This document shows positions 43,484-52,466 of a DNA stretch of 64,000 nucleotides, one piece after another (the first letter of the stretch is position 1; each line of letters starts with the position of its first letter). Location of the stretch: assembly GCA_036871055.1 (NCBI GenBank), contig CP141893.1:1-64000 (forward strand), read 5' to 3'. Below the pieces are notes generated by a model, which worked only from the letters and a program-made list of their open reading frames with translations, was not told the origin of the DNA and did no database searches. The DNA comes from Bisbaumannia sp015645095 (GTDB lineage: Bacteria; Pseudomonadota; Gammaproteobacteria; Pseudomonadales; Halomonadaceae). The position numbers and the translations under genes are program-made.

Positions 43484-44638
43484 TCAGCGACGGGCGATCC
43501 AGCCCTGGGGGTCGATGGGGTCACCGTCGCGGCGCACCTCGAAATAGAGCGCCGGCTGGCCGCGACCGCCGCTGGCGCCCACGGCGCCGAGGCGGGTGCC
43601 GCGCTCCACGGCGGCGCCCACGCCCACGTCGAAGCGTTGCAGGTGGGCGTGCAGGGTCATGATGCGATCGCCGTGATCGATGATCAGCAGGTTGCCGAAG
43701 CCGCGCATCCAGTCGGCGAACACCACCCGCCCCGCATGGACCGCCTCCACCGGGGTGCCCTCGGCGGCCTGGATCAGGATGCCGTTGCGATTGACCCCCT
43801 CGCCACGGCCGAAGCGCGAGGCGATGGCGCCCTGTACCGGCCAGGGCAGGTCGCCCCGGGTCTGAGCGATGGCGGTGGAGGGCGGCGGGCGCTGGAGCCG
43901 CGCCAGCTCTTCCTGCACCTGGCGCAGCACCCGTTCGGCATGGGCGCGGTCCTGGTTGAGATCCGCCAGGCGGGCCTGCTCGCTGGCGTAACGGGCGTCG
44001 AGTTCGGCCACCAGGGCCTGGCGCTCGCGGCCCTGCTCGGCCAGCTCGGCGCTACGCGCCTCCAGGGCGGCCTGGTTGGTGGCCAGGGCGCTGGCGCGCT
44101 CGTCCAGGGCCCGGCGGTTGGCGGCCAGCCGCGCGTTCAGTTCGGCCAGCTCGTCCAGGCGCGCGTTGCGCGCCCGGGTCAGGTGATTGAGGTAGGTCTG
44201 CAGGCGATCCAGGCGTGCCGGATCCTCCTGGTTGAGCAGCAGCTTGAGCTGGGGCGTCTGGCCGAGGCGGTAGAGGGCGTCGAGCTGGGTGGCCAGGGCC
44301 GCTTCCAGCTCGTCGCGTTCCGCCTCCAGGGCCTCGCGCTGGCGCTCCAGGTCATAGACCTCGTCGTCGAGGCGCCGCCGCTCGGCCTGGAGCTCGTCCA
44401 GGCGGCGGTGGGTCTCGGCGAGGGCGGTCTCCACCCGGCGCAGGGCCTGGTCGGCGTCGTCCCGGGCGTGGCGGGTGCCCTCCAGGCGACGGTTCAGCGC
44501 CTGGATCTCGCCGCCGATGGCATCCAGGCGCTCCCGGGCCTGGCGCTCGTCGGGCTGGGCCGCCAGGGGGGCGGCCCAGCCCAGCAGCAGGGCGAGACTC
44601 AGGGCACCGCCCAGGGTGTGGGCGAGGCGCCGCCTCAC
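43484..44638 (-). CDS. envC: EnvC-type murein hydrolase activator
   Basis: Activates amidases AmiA/AmiB at the division site from the periplasm. The GTG at 44638 overlaps the gpmI stop (GTGA) and gives 384 residues with a signal peptide (LSLALLLGWAAPLAAQ), a long coiled coil (about residues 30-245, rich in E/R/L) and a C-terminal LytM domain (SRFGRGEGVNRNGILI, HAGRVVFADWMRGFGNLLIIDHG). The first zinc-ligand position of active LytM peptidases (HxxxD) is replaced by N-containing sequence, as known for EnvC, so it is an activator and not a peptidase. Confidence 0.93.
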   Translation of the reverse strand: MRRRLAHTLGGALSLALLLGWAAPLAAQPDERQARERLDAIGGEIQALNRRLEGTRHARDDADQALRRVETALAETHRRLDELQAERRRLDDEVYDLERQREALEAERDELEAALATQLDALYRLGQTPQLKLLLNQEDPARLDRLQTYLNHLTRARNARLDELAELNARLAANRRALDERASALATNQAALEARSAELAEQGRERQALVAELDARYASEQARLADLNQDRAHAERVLRQVQEELARLQRPPPSTAIAQTRGDLPWPVQGAIASRFGRGEGVNRNGILIQAAEGTPVEAVHAGRVVFADWMRGFGNLLIIDHGDRIMTLHAHLQRFDVGVGAAVERGTRLGAVGASGGRGQPALYFEVRRDGDPIDPQGWIARR

Positions 44639-46209
44639 GGGAAGTCGATCAGCACCTGGCCGGTCATCTCCGGCGGGATCGCCTCGCCCATCATGGTCAG
44701 CAGGGTCGGGGCGATATCGCAGAGCCGGCCGCCGTCGCGCAGGCGCGCTTGGCGGGGGGTGACATAGACCAGCGGTACGGCGAAGGTGGTGTGGGCGGTC
44801 TGGGGGGCGCCGGTGTCCGGGTTGGTCATCTGCTCGGCGTTGCCATGGTCGGCGGTGATCAGGCACTCGCCCCCGGCTCGCTCGATGGCTTCCACCACCC
44901 GGCCGACACAGGCGTCCACCGCCTCGATGGCTTGGACCGCGGCGTCGAACTTGCCGGTGTGGCCGACCATGTCGCCGTTGGCGTAGTTGCAGACGATCAG
45001 GTCGTAGGCACCGGAATCGATGGCCTCCACCAGCCGGTCGGTGACCTCGGGGGCACTCATCTCCGGCTTCTCGTCGTAGGTCTTCACCTCCTGGGGCGAA
45101 GGCACCAGCACCCGGGTCTCGCCGGGATACTCCGCCTCCTGGCCACCGGAGAAGAAGAAGGTCACGTGGGCATACTTCTCGGTCTCGGCGATGCGCAGCT
45201 GGGTCTTGCCGCGGCTGGCCATCACCTCACCCAGGGTGTTGCGCAGCTCCTCCGGAGGGAAGGCGGCCGGGGCGGGGATATCGGCGGCGTACTGGGTCAG
45301 CATCACCAGGCCGTCGGCGGCCAGCCGCGGGTGGGCGCGGCGCTCGAAGCCGGCGAAGCCGGGTTCGACGAAGGCGCGGGTCAGTTCCCGGGCGCGGTCG
45401 GCGCGGAAGTTCATGAAGATGGCCGCGTCGCCCTCGTCCATGGCGATGGCCCGGCCCGCCGGGCGCACGCTGGTGGCGGCCACGAATTCATCGGTCTCGC
45501 CGCGCTCGTAGGCGGCGGCCAGGCCGGCCTCGGCGCTCTCCACCACCTGCTCGCCCTCGGCCTCGGTGATCAGGCGGTAGGCCTTCTCGACCCGGTCCCA
45601 GCGGTTATCGCGGTCCATGGCGTAGTAGCGGCCGATCAGCGAGGCGATAAAGCCGTTGTCGGCGCCCACCAGCTCGGCGAGGCGGGCATCGGTGCGCTCG
45701 ATGGAGGCGGCAGCGCTCTTGGGCGGCATGTCGCGGCCGTCGAGGAAAGCATGCACATAGATGCGCTTGACGCCACGCTCGGCGGCCAGGGCGGCCATGG
45801 CCAGGATATGCTCCTCATGGCTGTGCACGCCGCCCGGGGAGAGCAGGCCCAGTAGGTGCAGTGCCTTGCCGTCCCGGGCAGCGGCATCGATGGGCGCGGT
45901 CAGTACCGGGTTATCGGCCAGCTCACCGTCTTCGATGGCCTTGGTGATGCGGGTGAAGTCCTGGTAGACGATGCGTCCGGCCCCCAGGTTCATGTGCCCC
46001 ACTTCGGAGTTGCCCATCTGGCCCTCGGGCAGCCCCACGAACTTGCCGTCGGTGTGGATCAGCGCATGGGGGTAGTCGCGCTGCAGGCGGTCCATTACCG
46101 GGGTGTTGGCCGCGGCGATGGCATTGTCCTGGGCGTCGTCGTTATGGCCGTAGCCATCGAGAATGATCAGCGCCACCGGGCGCGGGGCGGCTGCATTGGC
46201 ATCAGACAT
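44635..46209 (-). CDS. gpmI: 2,3-bisphosphoglycerate-independent phosphoglycerate mutase
   Basis: A manganese-dependent glycolytic mutase. The 524 residues fit the family. Metal ligands: Asp18 in LIILDGYG, the phosphoserine Ser68 in GNSEVGHMNLGAG, HSHEEH, and YANGDMVGHTG with TADHGNAEQM near the C-terminus. It is the first gene of the operon with envC and ctp, and overlaps envC by 4 bases. Confidence 0.97.
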   Translation of the reverse strand: MSDANAAAPRPVALIILDGYGHNDDAQDNAIAAANTPVMDRLQRDYPHALIHTDGKFVGLPEGQMGNSEVGHMNLGAGRIVYQDFTRITKAIEDGELADNPVLTAPIDAAARDGKALHLLGLLSPGGVHSHEEHILAMAALAAERGVKRIYVHAFLDGRDMPPKSAAASIERTDARLAELVGADNGFIASLIGRYYAMDRDNRWDRVEKAYRLITEAEGEQVVESAEAGLAAAYERGETDEFVAATSVRPAGRAIAMDEGDAAIFMNFRADRARELTRAFVEPGFAGFERRAHPRLAADGLVMLTQYAADIPAPAAFPPEELRNTLGEVMASRGKTQLRIAETEKYAHVTFFFSGGQEAEYPGETRVLVPSPQEVKTYDEKPEMSAPEVTDRLVEAIDSGAYDLIVCNYANGDMVGHTGKFDAAVQAIEAVDACVGRVVEAIERAGGECLITADHGNAEQMTNPDTGAPQTAHTTFAVPLVYVTPRQARLRDGGRLCDIAPTLLTMMGEAIPPEMTGQVLIDFP

Positions 46210-46399
46210 GAAGATTGGCCTCGTTGTGTCAGCGTCGAAGGCCCCGTCGGCATCCGCCGGCGGGGTCGCGACTCACGGCTCCTTGGGGCATCATATCGCA
46301 CCGCCCACCGGGCCGTCAGCTTGAGGGGATGGGCCAGCGCCCCGCGGCGATGCCAACGGCGACGGCCTTGGCGGGCCAGACGCTCGCCGATGGCTTGTG

Positions 46400-46405
46400 T
46401 ATACT
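46400..46405 (+). promoter_or_regulatory. Candidate -10 of the yibN-secB transcript
   Basis: TATACT in GTGTATACTGTG, 79 bases upstream of the yibN-like ATG; no clear -35 element. Confidence 0.35.
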
Positions 46406-46483
46406 GTGCCGGTTCGGCGGCGTGGTGCCGCCACGGTGCCTGCACCATTCCTCGGAGTCACCCAACGAGAGCTACCGCAAGCC

Positions 46484-46906
46484 ATGATCGACCAGCTGTT
46501 CGAATTCGTCGCCAATCACCCGCTGCTGGTGGGTGCCTTCGTCCTGGTGCTGTTCGCCTGGATCGCCTACGAGATCCGCAACAGCAGCGCGGGTGGCGTC
46601 ACCTCCAGCGAGGCCACCCAGTTGATCAACCGCGAAGACGCGGAGGTGATCGATATTCGCGAGGCGGGGGAGTTCAAGGCCGGGCATATCGCCGGGGCCC
46701 GCAATATTCCCCAGAGCAAGCTCGAGTCGCGCCTCGGTGAGCTGGAAAAGGCCAAGGAGAAACCGGTGATCGTGGTCTGCAAGCATGGCCAGGCCTCCGG
46801 TATCGCCGTGGCCAAGCTGGCCAAGGCCGGCTTTACTCGCCCCCTCAAGCTCAAGGGTGGCATGCTCCAGTGGCAGAGCGACGGCCTGCCGGTGGTCAAG
46901 AAGTAA
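46484..46906 (+). CDS. Membrane-anchored rhodanese-like protein YibN
   Basis: A 140-residue protein with one N-terminal membrane segment (PLLVGAFVLVLFAWIAYEI) and a rhodanese domain whose active-site loop VCKHGQASG contains the catalytic Cys. The ATG at 46484 begins MIDQLFEFVANH. E. coli YibN sits next to grxC and secB; here it lies 42 bases before secB and may take part in membrane insertion or export, as reported for YibN. Confidence 0.85.
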   Translation: MIDQLFEFVANHPLLVGAFVLVLFAWIAYEIRNSSAGGVTSSEATQLINREDAEVIDIREAGEFKAGHIAGARNIPQSKLESRLGELEKAKEKPVIVVCKHGQASGIAVAKLAKAGFTRPLKLKGGMLQWQSDGLPVVKK

Positions 46907-46948
46907 CCCACGACCTTTTTTATCCCAACGTCGGCAAGGAATCCCAGC

Positions 46949-47473
46949 ATGGCGGAAGAGAACAACCAGAGCACAGGCGGCAACGACCAGGCCGCCGGCC
47001 AGCAGAACCAGCAGCAGCTGCAGTTCGCCCTGCAGCGCATCTACGTCAAGGACATCTCCTTCGAGGCTCCCAACTCGCCGGCGGTGTTCCAGCAGCCCTT
47101 CAAGCCGAAGGTCGGCCTGGACCTCAATACCTCCAGCCAGCAGGTGGGTGAGGGACTCTATGAGGTGGTGGTCAAGGTCACCGCCCAGGTCGCCCATGCC
47201 GAGAGCGGCAGCACCTCCTTCCTGGTGGAAGTGGAGCAGGCCGGCCTGTTCCGCATCGGCGGCCTGGAAGGCGAGCGCCTGGAGCACACCCTGGGGGCCT
47301 TCTGTCCCAATGTGCTCTTCCCCTATGCCCGGGAGTGCATCGACAGCCTGGTCAACCGTGGCGGCTTCCCGCCGCTGATGCTGGCTCCGGTCAACTTCGA
47401 GGCGCTCTATCTGCAGAAGAAGAAGCGTGCCGCCGAAGGAGCCGCCCAGCAGAGCGGCGAGACCACCCAGTAA
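46949..47473 (+). CDS. secB: Protein-export chaperone SecB
   Basis: A tetrameric chaperone that keeps preproteins unfolded and delivers them to SecA. It has 174 residues, with the family core FALQRIYVKDISFEAPNSP, LDLNTSSQ, VEVEQAGLFRIGG and CPNVLFPYARECIDSLV, and an acidic/Gln-rich N-terminal tail. AAGGAA precedes the ATG. Confidence 0.97.
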   Translation: MAEENNQSTGGNDQAAGQQNQQQLQFALQRIYVKDISFEAPNSPAVFQQPFKPKVGLDLNTSSQQVGEGLYEVVVKVTAQVAHAESGSTSFLVEVEQAGLFRIGGLEGERLEHTLGAFCPNVLFPYARECIDSLVNRGGFPPLMLAPVNFEALYLQKKKRAAEGAAQQSGETTQ

Positions 47474-47476
47474 GCC

Positions 47477-48205
47477 ATGGGTCAGCCGCGCATCCACGTC
47501 GCCGCCGGGTTCGCCCCCGGCGGCGACCTCGTTCTGCCGGAGGGGCCGGCGCGCCACCTGGCCCTGGTGCTGCGCCTGCGCGAAGGCGCCGTGGTGACCC
47601 TCTTCGACGGCCAGGGCCGGGAGGCCGAGGCGCAGATCGTCGAGGCGGGTCGCAAGCGGGTCGTGGTGCGCATCGAGGTGGTCGCCGAGGGGCGGGGCGA
47701 GTCACCCCTGGCGGTGCACCTGGGCCAGGCGATCTCCAAGGGCGAGCGCATGGACTACGCCATCCAGAAGGCCGTGGAACTGGGGGTGGCGGCCATTACC
47801 CCGCTCTATACCGAGCATGGCGATGTGCGGCTCAAGGGCGATCGGGCCGCCAAGAAGCTCGCCCACTGGCAGGCGGTGGCCGCCAGCGCCTGCGAGCAGT
47901 GCGGCCGTGCCGTGGTGCCGCCGGTGCACCCGCCCCTGGCCCTGGCCGACTGGCTGGCCGGGCGCGACGAGGCCCTGCGCCTGGTGCTGCATCCCGCCAC
48001 CTCGGGTGCCCTAGACCGGCATGACGCCCCTGCCGACGCGGCCCTGCTGATCGGCCCCGAGGGCGGACTGTCCGAGGCGGAAGTCGCCGGCGCCCAGGCG
48101 GCCGGCTTCCTGCCGCTCTCGCTCGGCCCGCGTATCCTGCGCACCGAGACCGCGCCGGTGGTGGCGCTATCCTTGTTGCAGTACCGCTTCGGCGACTTCG
48201 CCTGA
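47477..48205 (+). CDS. rsmE: 16S rRNA (uracil-1498-N3)-methyltransferase
   Basis: A SPOUT-fold methyltransferase that makes m3U1498 in 16S rRNA. The 242-residue protein has the N-terminal PUA-like part (ARHLALVLRLREGAVVTLFDG), AISKGERMDYAIQKAVELGV and the trefoil-knot SAM site LLIGPEGGLSEAEV and LGPRILRTETAPVVAL. It starts 4 bases after secB and is probably co-transcribed. Confidence 0.95.
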   Translation: MGQPRIHVAAGFAPGGDLVLPEGPARHLALVLRLREGAVVTLFDGQGREAEAQIVEAGRKRVVVRIEVVAEGRGESPLAVHLGQAISKGERMDYAIQKAVELGVAAITPLYTEHGDVRLKGDRAAKKLAHWQAVAASACEQCGRAVVPPVHPPLALADWLAGRDEALRLVLHPATSGALDRHDAPADAALLIGPEGGLSEAEVAGAQAAGFLPLSLGPRILRTETAPVVALSLLQYRFGDFA

Positions 48206-48232
48206 TCCCACTCCGTCACCCTGGAAGCCACC

Positions 48233-48913
48233 ATGTCCCGATCTCCCCAAGCCTCCCCCACCGCGCATGTCGGCGAGGTCGCCTACCTCCGGGTGGCGGC
48301 GGTCAACGCCACCGGCGCCTTCCTCGACTGGGGCCAGCCCAAGGAGCTGCTGCTGCCCTACCCGGAGCAGCGTTTCCGCCCCGAGGTGGGCAAGCGGGTG
48401 CTGGTGTGCATCTACGAGGATGACCGGGGGCGGCCGGTGGCCTCCCAGCGCCTCGACAAGCACCTCCAGGACGAGTCCCGGGGCCTGGCCGCCGGCGACG
48501 AGGTGATCCTGGTGATCGCCGATCGCACCGATCTGGGCTTCAAGGTGGCGGTGAATCACCGCTTCTGGGGCCTGCTCTACCAGGACGAGGTGAGCCGGCC
48601 GCTGCGCCGTGGCCAGCGCCTCAGCGGCTATATCAAGCGGGTCCGCGAGGATGGCCGCCTGGACCTCTCGCTGCTGCCGCCGGGGCCGGCGCGCCTCGAC
48701 GTGGTCGGCGAGCAGGTGCTCGGCGCCCTGCGCCAGGCCGGCGGCTACCTGATGCTCTCCGACAAGAGCGACCCCGCCGAGATCAAGGCGCGGCTGGGGA
48801 TCAGCAAGAACGCCTACAAGCAGGCCATCGGCCGCCTCTACAAGCAGCGCCGCATCCTGATCGAGGACGGCGGCATTCGCCTGCTGCCCGAGGGCGACGG
48901 CGCCGAGCGCTAA
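48233..48913 (+). CDS. S1-like RNA-binding protein (CvfB/YitL type)
   Basis: A 226-residue protein with S1-like modules and a winged-helix end, resembling CvfB/YitL. First module: VGEVAYLRVAAVNATGAFLDWG with KELLLPYPEQ; second: GFKVAVNHRFWGLLYQDEV with GYIKRVREDGRLDLSL; C-terminal helix-turn-helix: KARLGISKNAYKQAIGRLYKQRRI. It is shorter than the ~280-residue Gram-positive proteins. A role in RNA binding or translation regulation is likely but not established here. Confidence 0.75.
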   Translation: MSRSPQASPTAHVGEVAYLRVAAVNATGAFLDWGQPKELLLPYPEQRFRPEVGKRVLVCIYEDDRGRPVASQRLDKHLQDESRGLAAGDEVILVIADRTDLGFKVAVNHRFWGLLYQDEVSRPLRRGQRLSGYIKRVREDGRLDLSLLPPGPARLDVVGEQVLGALRQAGGYLMLSDKSDPAEIKARLGISKNAYKQAIGRLYKQRRILIEDGGIRLLPEGDGAER

Positions 48914-49048
48914 GCCCGCCCCCAGGATAGCCCCGAGCCTCCGGCACAGGGCGCCCCTTTGGCCGGTGATGACAGCGCCCGCCTTGGTCTTCCCCGGGCC
49001 GCTGCGGCATACTGCGCCCATCACTCCGCGTCCAGGACACCCGACTCG

Positions 49049-50002
49049 ATGAGCGCACTCCGCATTGGCGTGGTGATGGATCCCATCGCCGATCTCACCT
49101 TCAAGAAAGACACCACCCTGGCCATGCTGTGGGCCGCCCAGGAGCGGGGCGCCTCGCTCTTCTACCTGGAGCAGGAGGACCTCTTCCTGCGCGAGGGGCG
49201 CGCCTTCGGCCGCCTGCGCCCGCTGACCGCCCACCGCGATCCCGGCCACTGGTACGATCTGGGCGAGGCCGAGGCCCGGCCCCTGGCGGAGCTCGATGTG
49301 ATCCTGATGCGCAAGGATCCGCCGGTGGACGCCCACTTCCTCAATGCCGTCTACCTGCTGGGGTTCGCCGAGCGGGAGGGCGTGCTGGTGGTCAACCCCA
49401 CCCGGGCCCTGCTGGAGTGCAACGAGAAGCTCTTCGCCCAGCAGTTTCCCCAGTGCTGCACCCCGACCCTGGTCTCCTGCAACGAGGCCGAGCTGCGCGC
49501 CTTCCACGCCGAGCACCAGGACGTGATCCTCAAGCCCCTGGATGGCATGGGCGGCAGCGGCATCTTCCATGTGCAGCCCGACGGTCGCAACCTGGGCGCC
49601 ATCATCGAGATGCTCACTGAGCGGGGCCGCCGCCAGATCATGGCCCAGCGCTATATTCCCGAGATCCGTGACGGCGACACCCGCATCCTGCTGGTGGACG
49701 GCGAGCCGGTGCCCTATGGCCTGGCCCGGGTGCCCATGGCCGGCGAGACCCGCGGCAACCTGGCCGCCGGCGGCACCGGCGTCAGCCGCGAGCTGACCGA
49801 GCGGGATCACTGGCTGATCCAGCAGGTGCAGCCCATGATTCGTGACAAGGGGCTGATGTTCGTGGGCCTCGACGTGATCGGCGACTACATCACCGAGATC
49901 AATGTCACCAGCCCCACCTGCGTGCGGGAGATCGACGACCAGCGCGGCACCGATATCGCCGGCCTGCTGATGGACGCCATCGAGCGCCGCCTGGCCGCTT
50001 AG
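49049..50002 (+). CDS. gshB: Glutathione synthetase
   Basis: An ATP-grasp ligase that joins gamma-glutamylcysteine and glycine. The ATG at 49049 gives 317 residues (E. coli 316). Motifs: GVVMDPIADLTFKKDTTLAM at the N-terminus, LMRKDPPVD, VILKPLDGMGGSGIF, RYIPEIRDGDTRILLV, and the C-terminal INVTSPTCVREID metal/substrate site. It precedes tonB-yqgE-ruvX-pyrRBC', an arrangement known from Pseudomonas. Confidence 0.96.
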   Translation: MSALRIGVVMDPIADLTFKKDTTLAMLWAAQERGASLFYLEQEDLFLREGRAFGRLRPLTAHRDPGHWYDLGEAEARPLAELDVILMRKDPPVDAHFLNAVYLLGFAEREGVLVVNPTRALLECNEKLFAQQFPQCCTPTLVSCNEAELRAFHAEHQDVILKPLDGMGGSGIFHVQPDGRNLGAIIEMLTERGRRQIMAQRYIPEIRDGDTRILLVDGEPVPYGLARVPMAGETRGNLAAGGTGVSRELTERDHWLIQQVQPMIRDKGLMFVGLDVIGDYITEINVTSPTCVREIDDQRGTDIAGLLMDAIERRLAA

Positions 50003-50019
50003 TGAAAACTATCCGATGA

Positions 50020-50042
50020 GATAAGCGCCGGCCCCGCTTATC
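50020..50042. repeat. Inverted repeat between gshB and tonB
   Basis: GATAAGCG and CGCTTATC flanking 7 bases; no T-run. It may be an attenuator or a REP-like element. Confidence 0.35.
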
Positions 50043-50062
50043 CGAGCCCCGGAAGGAGATGC

Positions 50063-50899
50063 ATGGCGCAGCCGATCAACGATGCCCTCGTCTATGCCCC
50101 GGTCACCCACCCCTATCGGCGCTGGGTGGCCTGGGCCCTGGCGATCCTGCTGCACCTGGTGCTGATCGGCGCCGTGGCCAGCTGGCGCCTGGCGCCGACG
50201 CCCCCGGAGGCCCCGCCCCGCCCCAGCCTCGATGTGGTGCTGGTGGGCCTGCCCGGCGAGGCGCCAGAGCAGGCCGAGGCCATCGCCGCGGCGGCCCAGC
50301 AGGCGAGAGGCCGCGATGCCGAGCCCGCCCCCCGGGCCCGGGCTCAGGCCGCCGCGGCCAGCGCCAGTGCCGGCGGCGCCGAGCGTGCCGCGCCTGCCCC
50401 CGAGACGCTGAGCGGGTCGGCCCCGGACGCGGCCCCCGCCCCGGCCCGGGCCGAGCCCCTGCCCCCCGGCAGCTTCGCGGCGGTCAGCGAGGCGGCCGGT
50501 GGCGAGCGTGGCCGGCAGGCCCGGGACACCGGCCCCGAGGCGAGCCTCGCCGGGGAGGAGGACGAACTCGGCCAACTGGCCGCCCGGGAGGCCGCCGAGG
50601 CGCGTTATATCGCCGCCTGGACCCGCCAGGTGGAGGCCTTCGGCAATCGCCATTACCGCCTGTCGCCGGCCCTGGAGGGGCAGCTGCGAATTCGCGTGGT
50701 GGTGGGACGCGAGGGTCAGCTGCGTCAGATAGAGGTGGTACAATCGTCGGGACACCCCGAGCTCGACCAGGCCGCCCTGACCACGGTGCGCGACGCCGGC
50801 CCCTACCCGCCCTTCGACGGCGAGATGGCCGGCCTCGACAGCCTCTCCATCACGCGCGTCTGGCGCTTCGGGAAAGGCAACGACTTCGGCGTGCCCTGA
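50063..50899 (+). CDS. TonB energy-transducing protein
   Basis: A 278-residue inner-membrane protein that couples the proton-motive force to outer-membrane transport. It has one N-terminal membrane anchor (WVAWALAILLHLVLIGAVASW, with the anchor His), an Ala/Pro/Glu-rich linker (about residues 70-170) and a C-terminal TonB domain (LRIRVVVGREGQLRQIEVVQ, YPPFDG). No exbB/exbD genes are adjacent. Its low-complexity linker is why long spurious frames exist on other strands here. Confidence 0.88.
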   Translation: MAQPINDALVYAPVTHPYRRWVAWALAILLHLVLIGAVASWRLAPTPPEAPPRPSLDVVLVGLPGEAPEQAEAIAAAAQQARGRDAEPAPRARAQAAAASASAGGAERAAPAPETLSGSAPDAAPAPARAEPLPPGSFAAVSEAAGGERGRQARDTGPEASLAGEEDELGQLAAREAAEARYIAAWTRQVEAFGNRHYRLSPALEGQLRIRVVVGREGQLRQIEVVQSSGHPELDQAALTTVRDAGPYPPFDGEMAGLDSLSITRVWRFGKGNDFGVP

Positions 50900-50913
50900 C
50901 GCCCGGGAGACCC

Positions 50914-51471
50914 ATGCAAAGCTTGAAGAATCATTTCCTGCTGGCCATGCCGCAGCTCGAGGATCCCAACTTCGCCGGCAGCCTCAGCTACCTGTGCGAC
51001 TACGACGACAACGGCACCATGGGGGTGATCGTCAACCGGCCCATGGAGATCACCCTGGACGCCCTCTTCGACCAGCTCGAGCTGGGCGGCGATGCCCCCC
51101 ACCATGCCGATGCCCCGGTCTACTTCGGCGGCCCGGTGCACAAGGATCGCGGCTTTATCCTGCATCGCGGCAGCAGCGCCGACTGGGACTCCAGCATCCA
51201 GGTCACCGAAGACATCGCCCTGACCACCTCCCTGGACATGCTCAAGGCCCTGGCCGAGGGGCGCGGCCCCAGCCAGTTCCTGGTCTGCCTGGGCTGTGCC
51301 GGCTGGGAGGCGGGCCAGCTGGAGAGCGAGCTCAAGGAGAACAGCTGGCTCACCGTGGAGGGCCATGCCGATATCCTCTTCTCGGTGCCCCCGGAGCAAC
51401 GCCTGCAGGCCGCCGCCGGGGCCCTGGGCGTCGACCTGACCCTGATGAGCCGCGAGGCGGGGCACTCCTGA
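50914..51471 (+). CDS. YqgE/AlgH family protein (UPF0301)
   Basis: A 185-residue protein of the YqgE/AlgH family, of unclear biochemical role; AlgH is linked to alginate regulation in Pseudomonas. Motifs: LKNHFLLAMPQLEDPNFAGS, GVIVNRPMEITLDALF, VYFGGPVHKDRGFILH and FLVCLGCAGWEAGQLESEL. Its TGA overlaps the ruvX ATG by one base. The yqgE-ruvX(yqgF) pair is widely conserved. Confidence 0.93.
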   Translation: MQSLKNHFLLAMPQLEDPNFAGSLSYLCDYDDNGTMGVIVNRPMEITLDALFDQLELGGDAPHHADAPVYFGGPVHKDRGFILHRGSSADWDSSIQVTEDIALTTSLDMLKALAEGRGPSQFLVCLGCAGWEAGQLESELKENSWLTVEGHADILFSVPPEQRLQAAAGALGVDLTLMSREAGHS

Positions 51472-51929
51472 TGGCCGCGGCGGGGGAGCGGCTGATCCTG
51501 GCCTTCGACTTCGGCACCCGGCGCATCGGCGTGGCGGTGGGCAACGAGCTGATCCACAGCGCCCGGGAGCTGGAGCCGCTGCCGGCCCGGGACGGCATCC
51601 CCGACTGGGCCCAGGTCACGCGCCTGGTGGAGGAGTGGCGTCCCGACCTCTTCGTCGTCGGGCTGCCGATCAACATGGACGGCAGCGAGTCGGAGATGAG
51701 CACCCGCGCCCGCAAGTTCGGCAAGCGCCTCTATGGCCGCTACGGCAAGCCCTGCGAGCTGGTCGACGAGCGCGGTTCCACCCGCGAGGCCAAGGCCATC
51801 GCCCGGGAACAGGGCCACCGCGGCAACTACCGGGAAGAGGGCATCGACGGCCTGGCCGCGGTGCTGATCCTCGAGGGCTGGTTCGCCGGCCGCGAAGGCC
51901 TGCCCGGCGGCCGCCACAGCCAACCCTGA
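51471..51929 (+). CDS. ruvX: YqgF/RuvX RNase H-fold nuclease
   Basis: A 152-residue RNase H-like protein (YqgF), implicated in 16S rRNA 5' maturation and also called a Holliday-junction resolvase. Acidic catalytic residues are seen in LAFDFGTRRIGVAVG, FVVGLPINMDGSES and the C-terminal GIDGLAAVLIL. The ATG at 51471 shares a base with the yqgE stop. Confidence 0.93.
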   Translation: MAAAGERLILAFDFGTRRIGVAVGNELIHSARELEPLPARDGIPDWAQVTRLVEEWRPDLFVVGLPINMDGSESEMSTRARKFGKRLYGRYGKPCELVDERGSTREAKAIAREQGHRGNYREEGIDGLAAVLILEGWFAGREGLPGGRHSQP

Positions 51930-51937
51930 AGGACTTC

Positions 51938-52450
51938 ATGATGACACTCCCCGAGATACCCGCCCTGTTCGACAGCCTCGAGGCGCGCCTCGAGCTCTGC
52001 CTCGAGCGCCTGGCGGTGGACCGCGACCGACTGGCCGTGGTGGGCATCCACACTGGCGGCGTCTGGGTCGCCGAGCAGCTGCATGGGCGCCTGGGTTTGC
52101 CCACCCCCCTGGGTACCCTGGATATCGGCTTCTGGCGCGATGACTTCGACCACCAGGGCCTGCCGGAGGGCATCCGCGCCAGCGACTTGCCCTTCGCGGT
52201 GGAAGGCCGCGACATCCTACTGGTGGACGACGTCATCATGTCCGGGCGCACCATCCGCGCCGCCCTCAACGAGCTCTTCGACTACGGTCGGCCGCGCCGC
52301 GTGCTGCTGGCCAGCCTGCTCTCCCTGCCGGGCCGCGAGCTGCCCATCCAGCCCGACGCCTGCGGCGCCGAGCTGAGCCTGGCCCCGGGCCAGCGGGTCA
52401 AGCTCCAGGGCCCCGACCCCCTTACCCTGTCGCTGGTCGAGCGACGCTGA
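51938..52450 (+). CDS. pyrR: PyrR-type uracil phosphoribosyltransferase / pyrimidine regulator
   Basis: A 170-residue type I PRTase of the PyrR family. It has VVGIHTGGVWVAEQL, LDIGFWRDDF and the PRPP-binding LLVDDVIMSGRTIRAAL. In Gram-positives PyrR binds pyr mRNA; in Pseudomonas-type bacteria its role at pyrB is different and less clear. Either of two adjacent ATGs (51938, 51941) may be the start. pyrB follows 16 bases downstream. Confidence 0.92.
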   Translation: MMTLPEIPALFDSLEARLELCLERLAVDRDRLAVVGIHTGGVWVAEQLHGRLGLPTPLGTLDIGFWRDDFDHQGLPEGIRASDLPFAVEGRDILLVDDVIMSGRTIRAALNELFDYGRPRRVLLASLLSLPGRELPIQPDACGAELSLAPGQRVKLQGPDPLTLSLVERR

Positions 52451-52466
52451 TCTTCCAGGAGGCTCC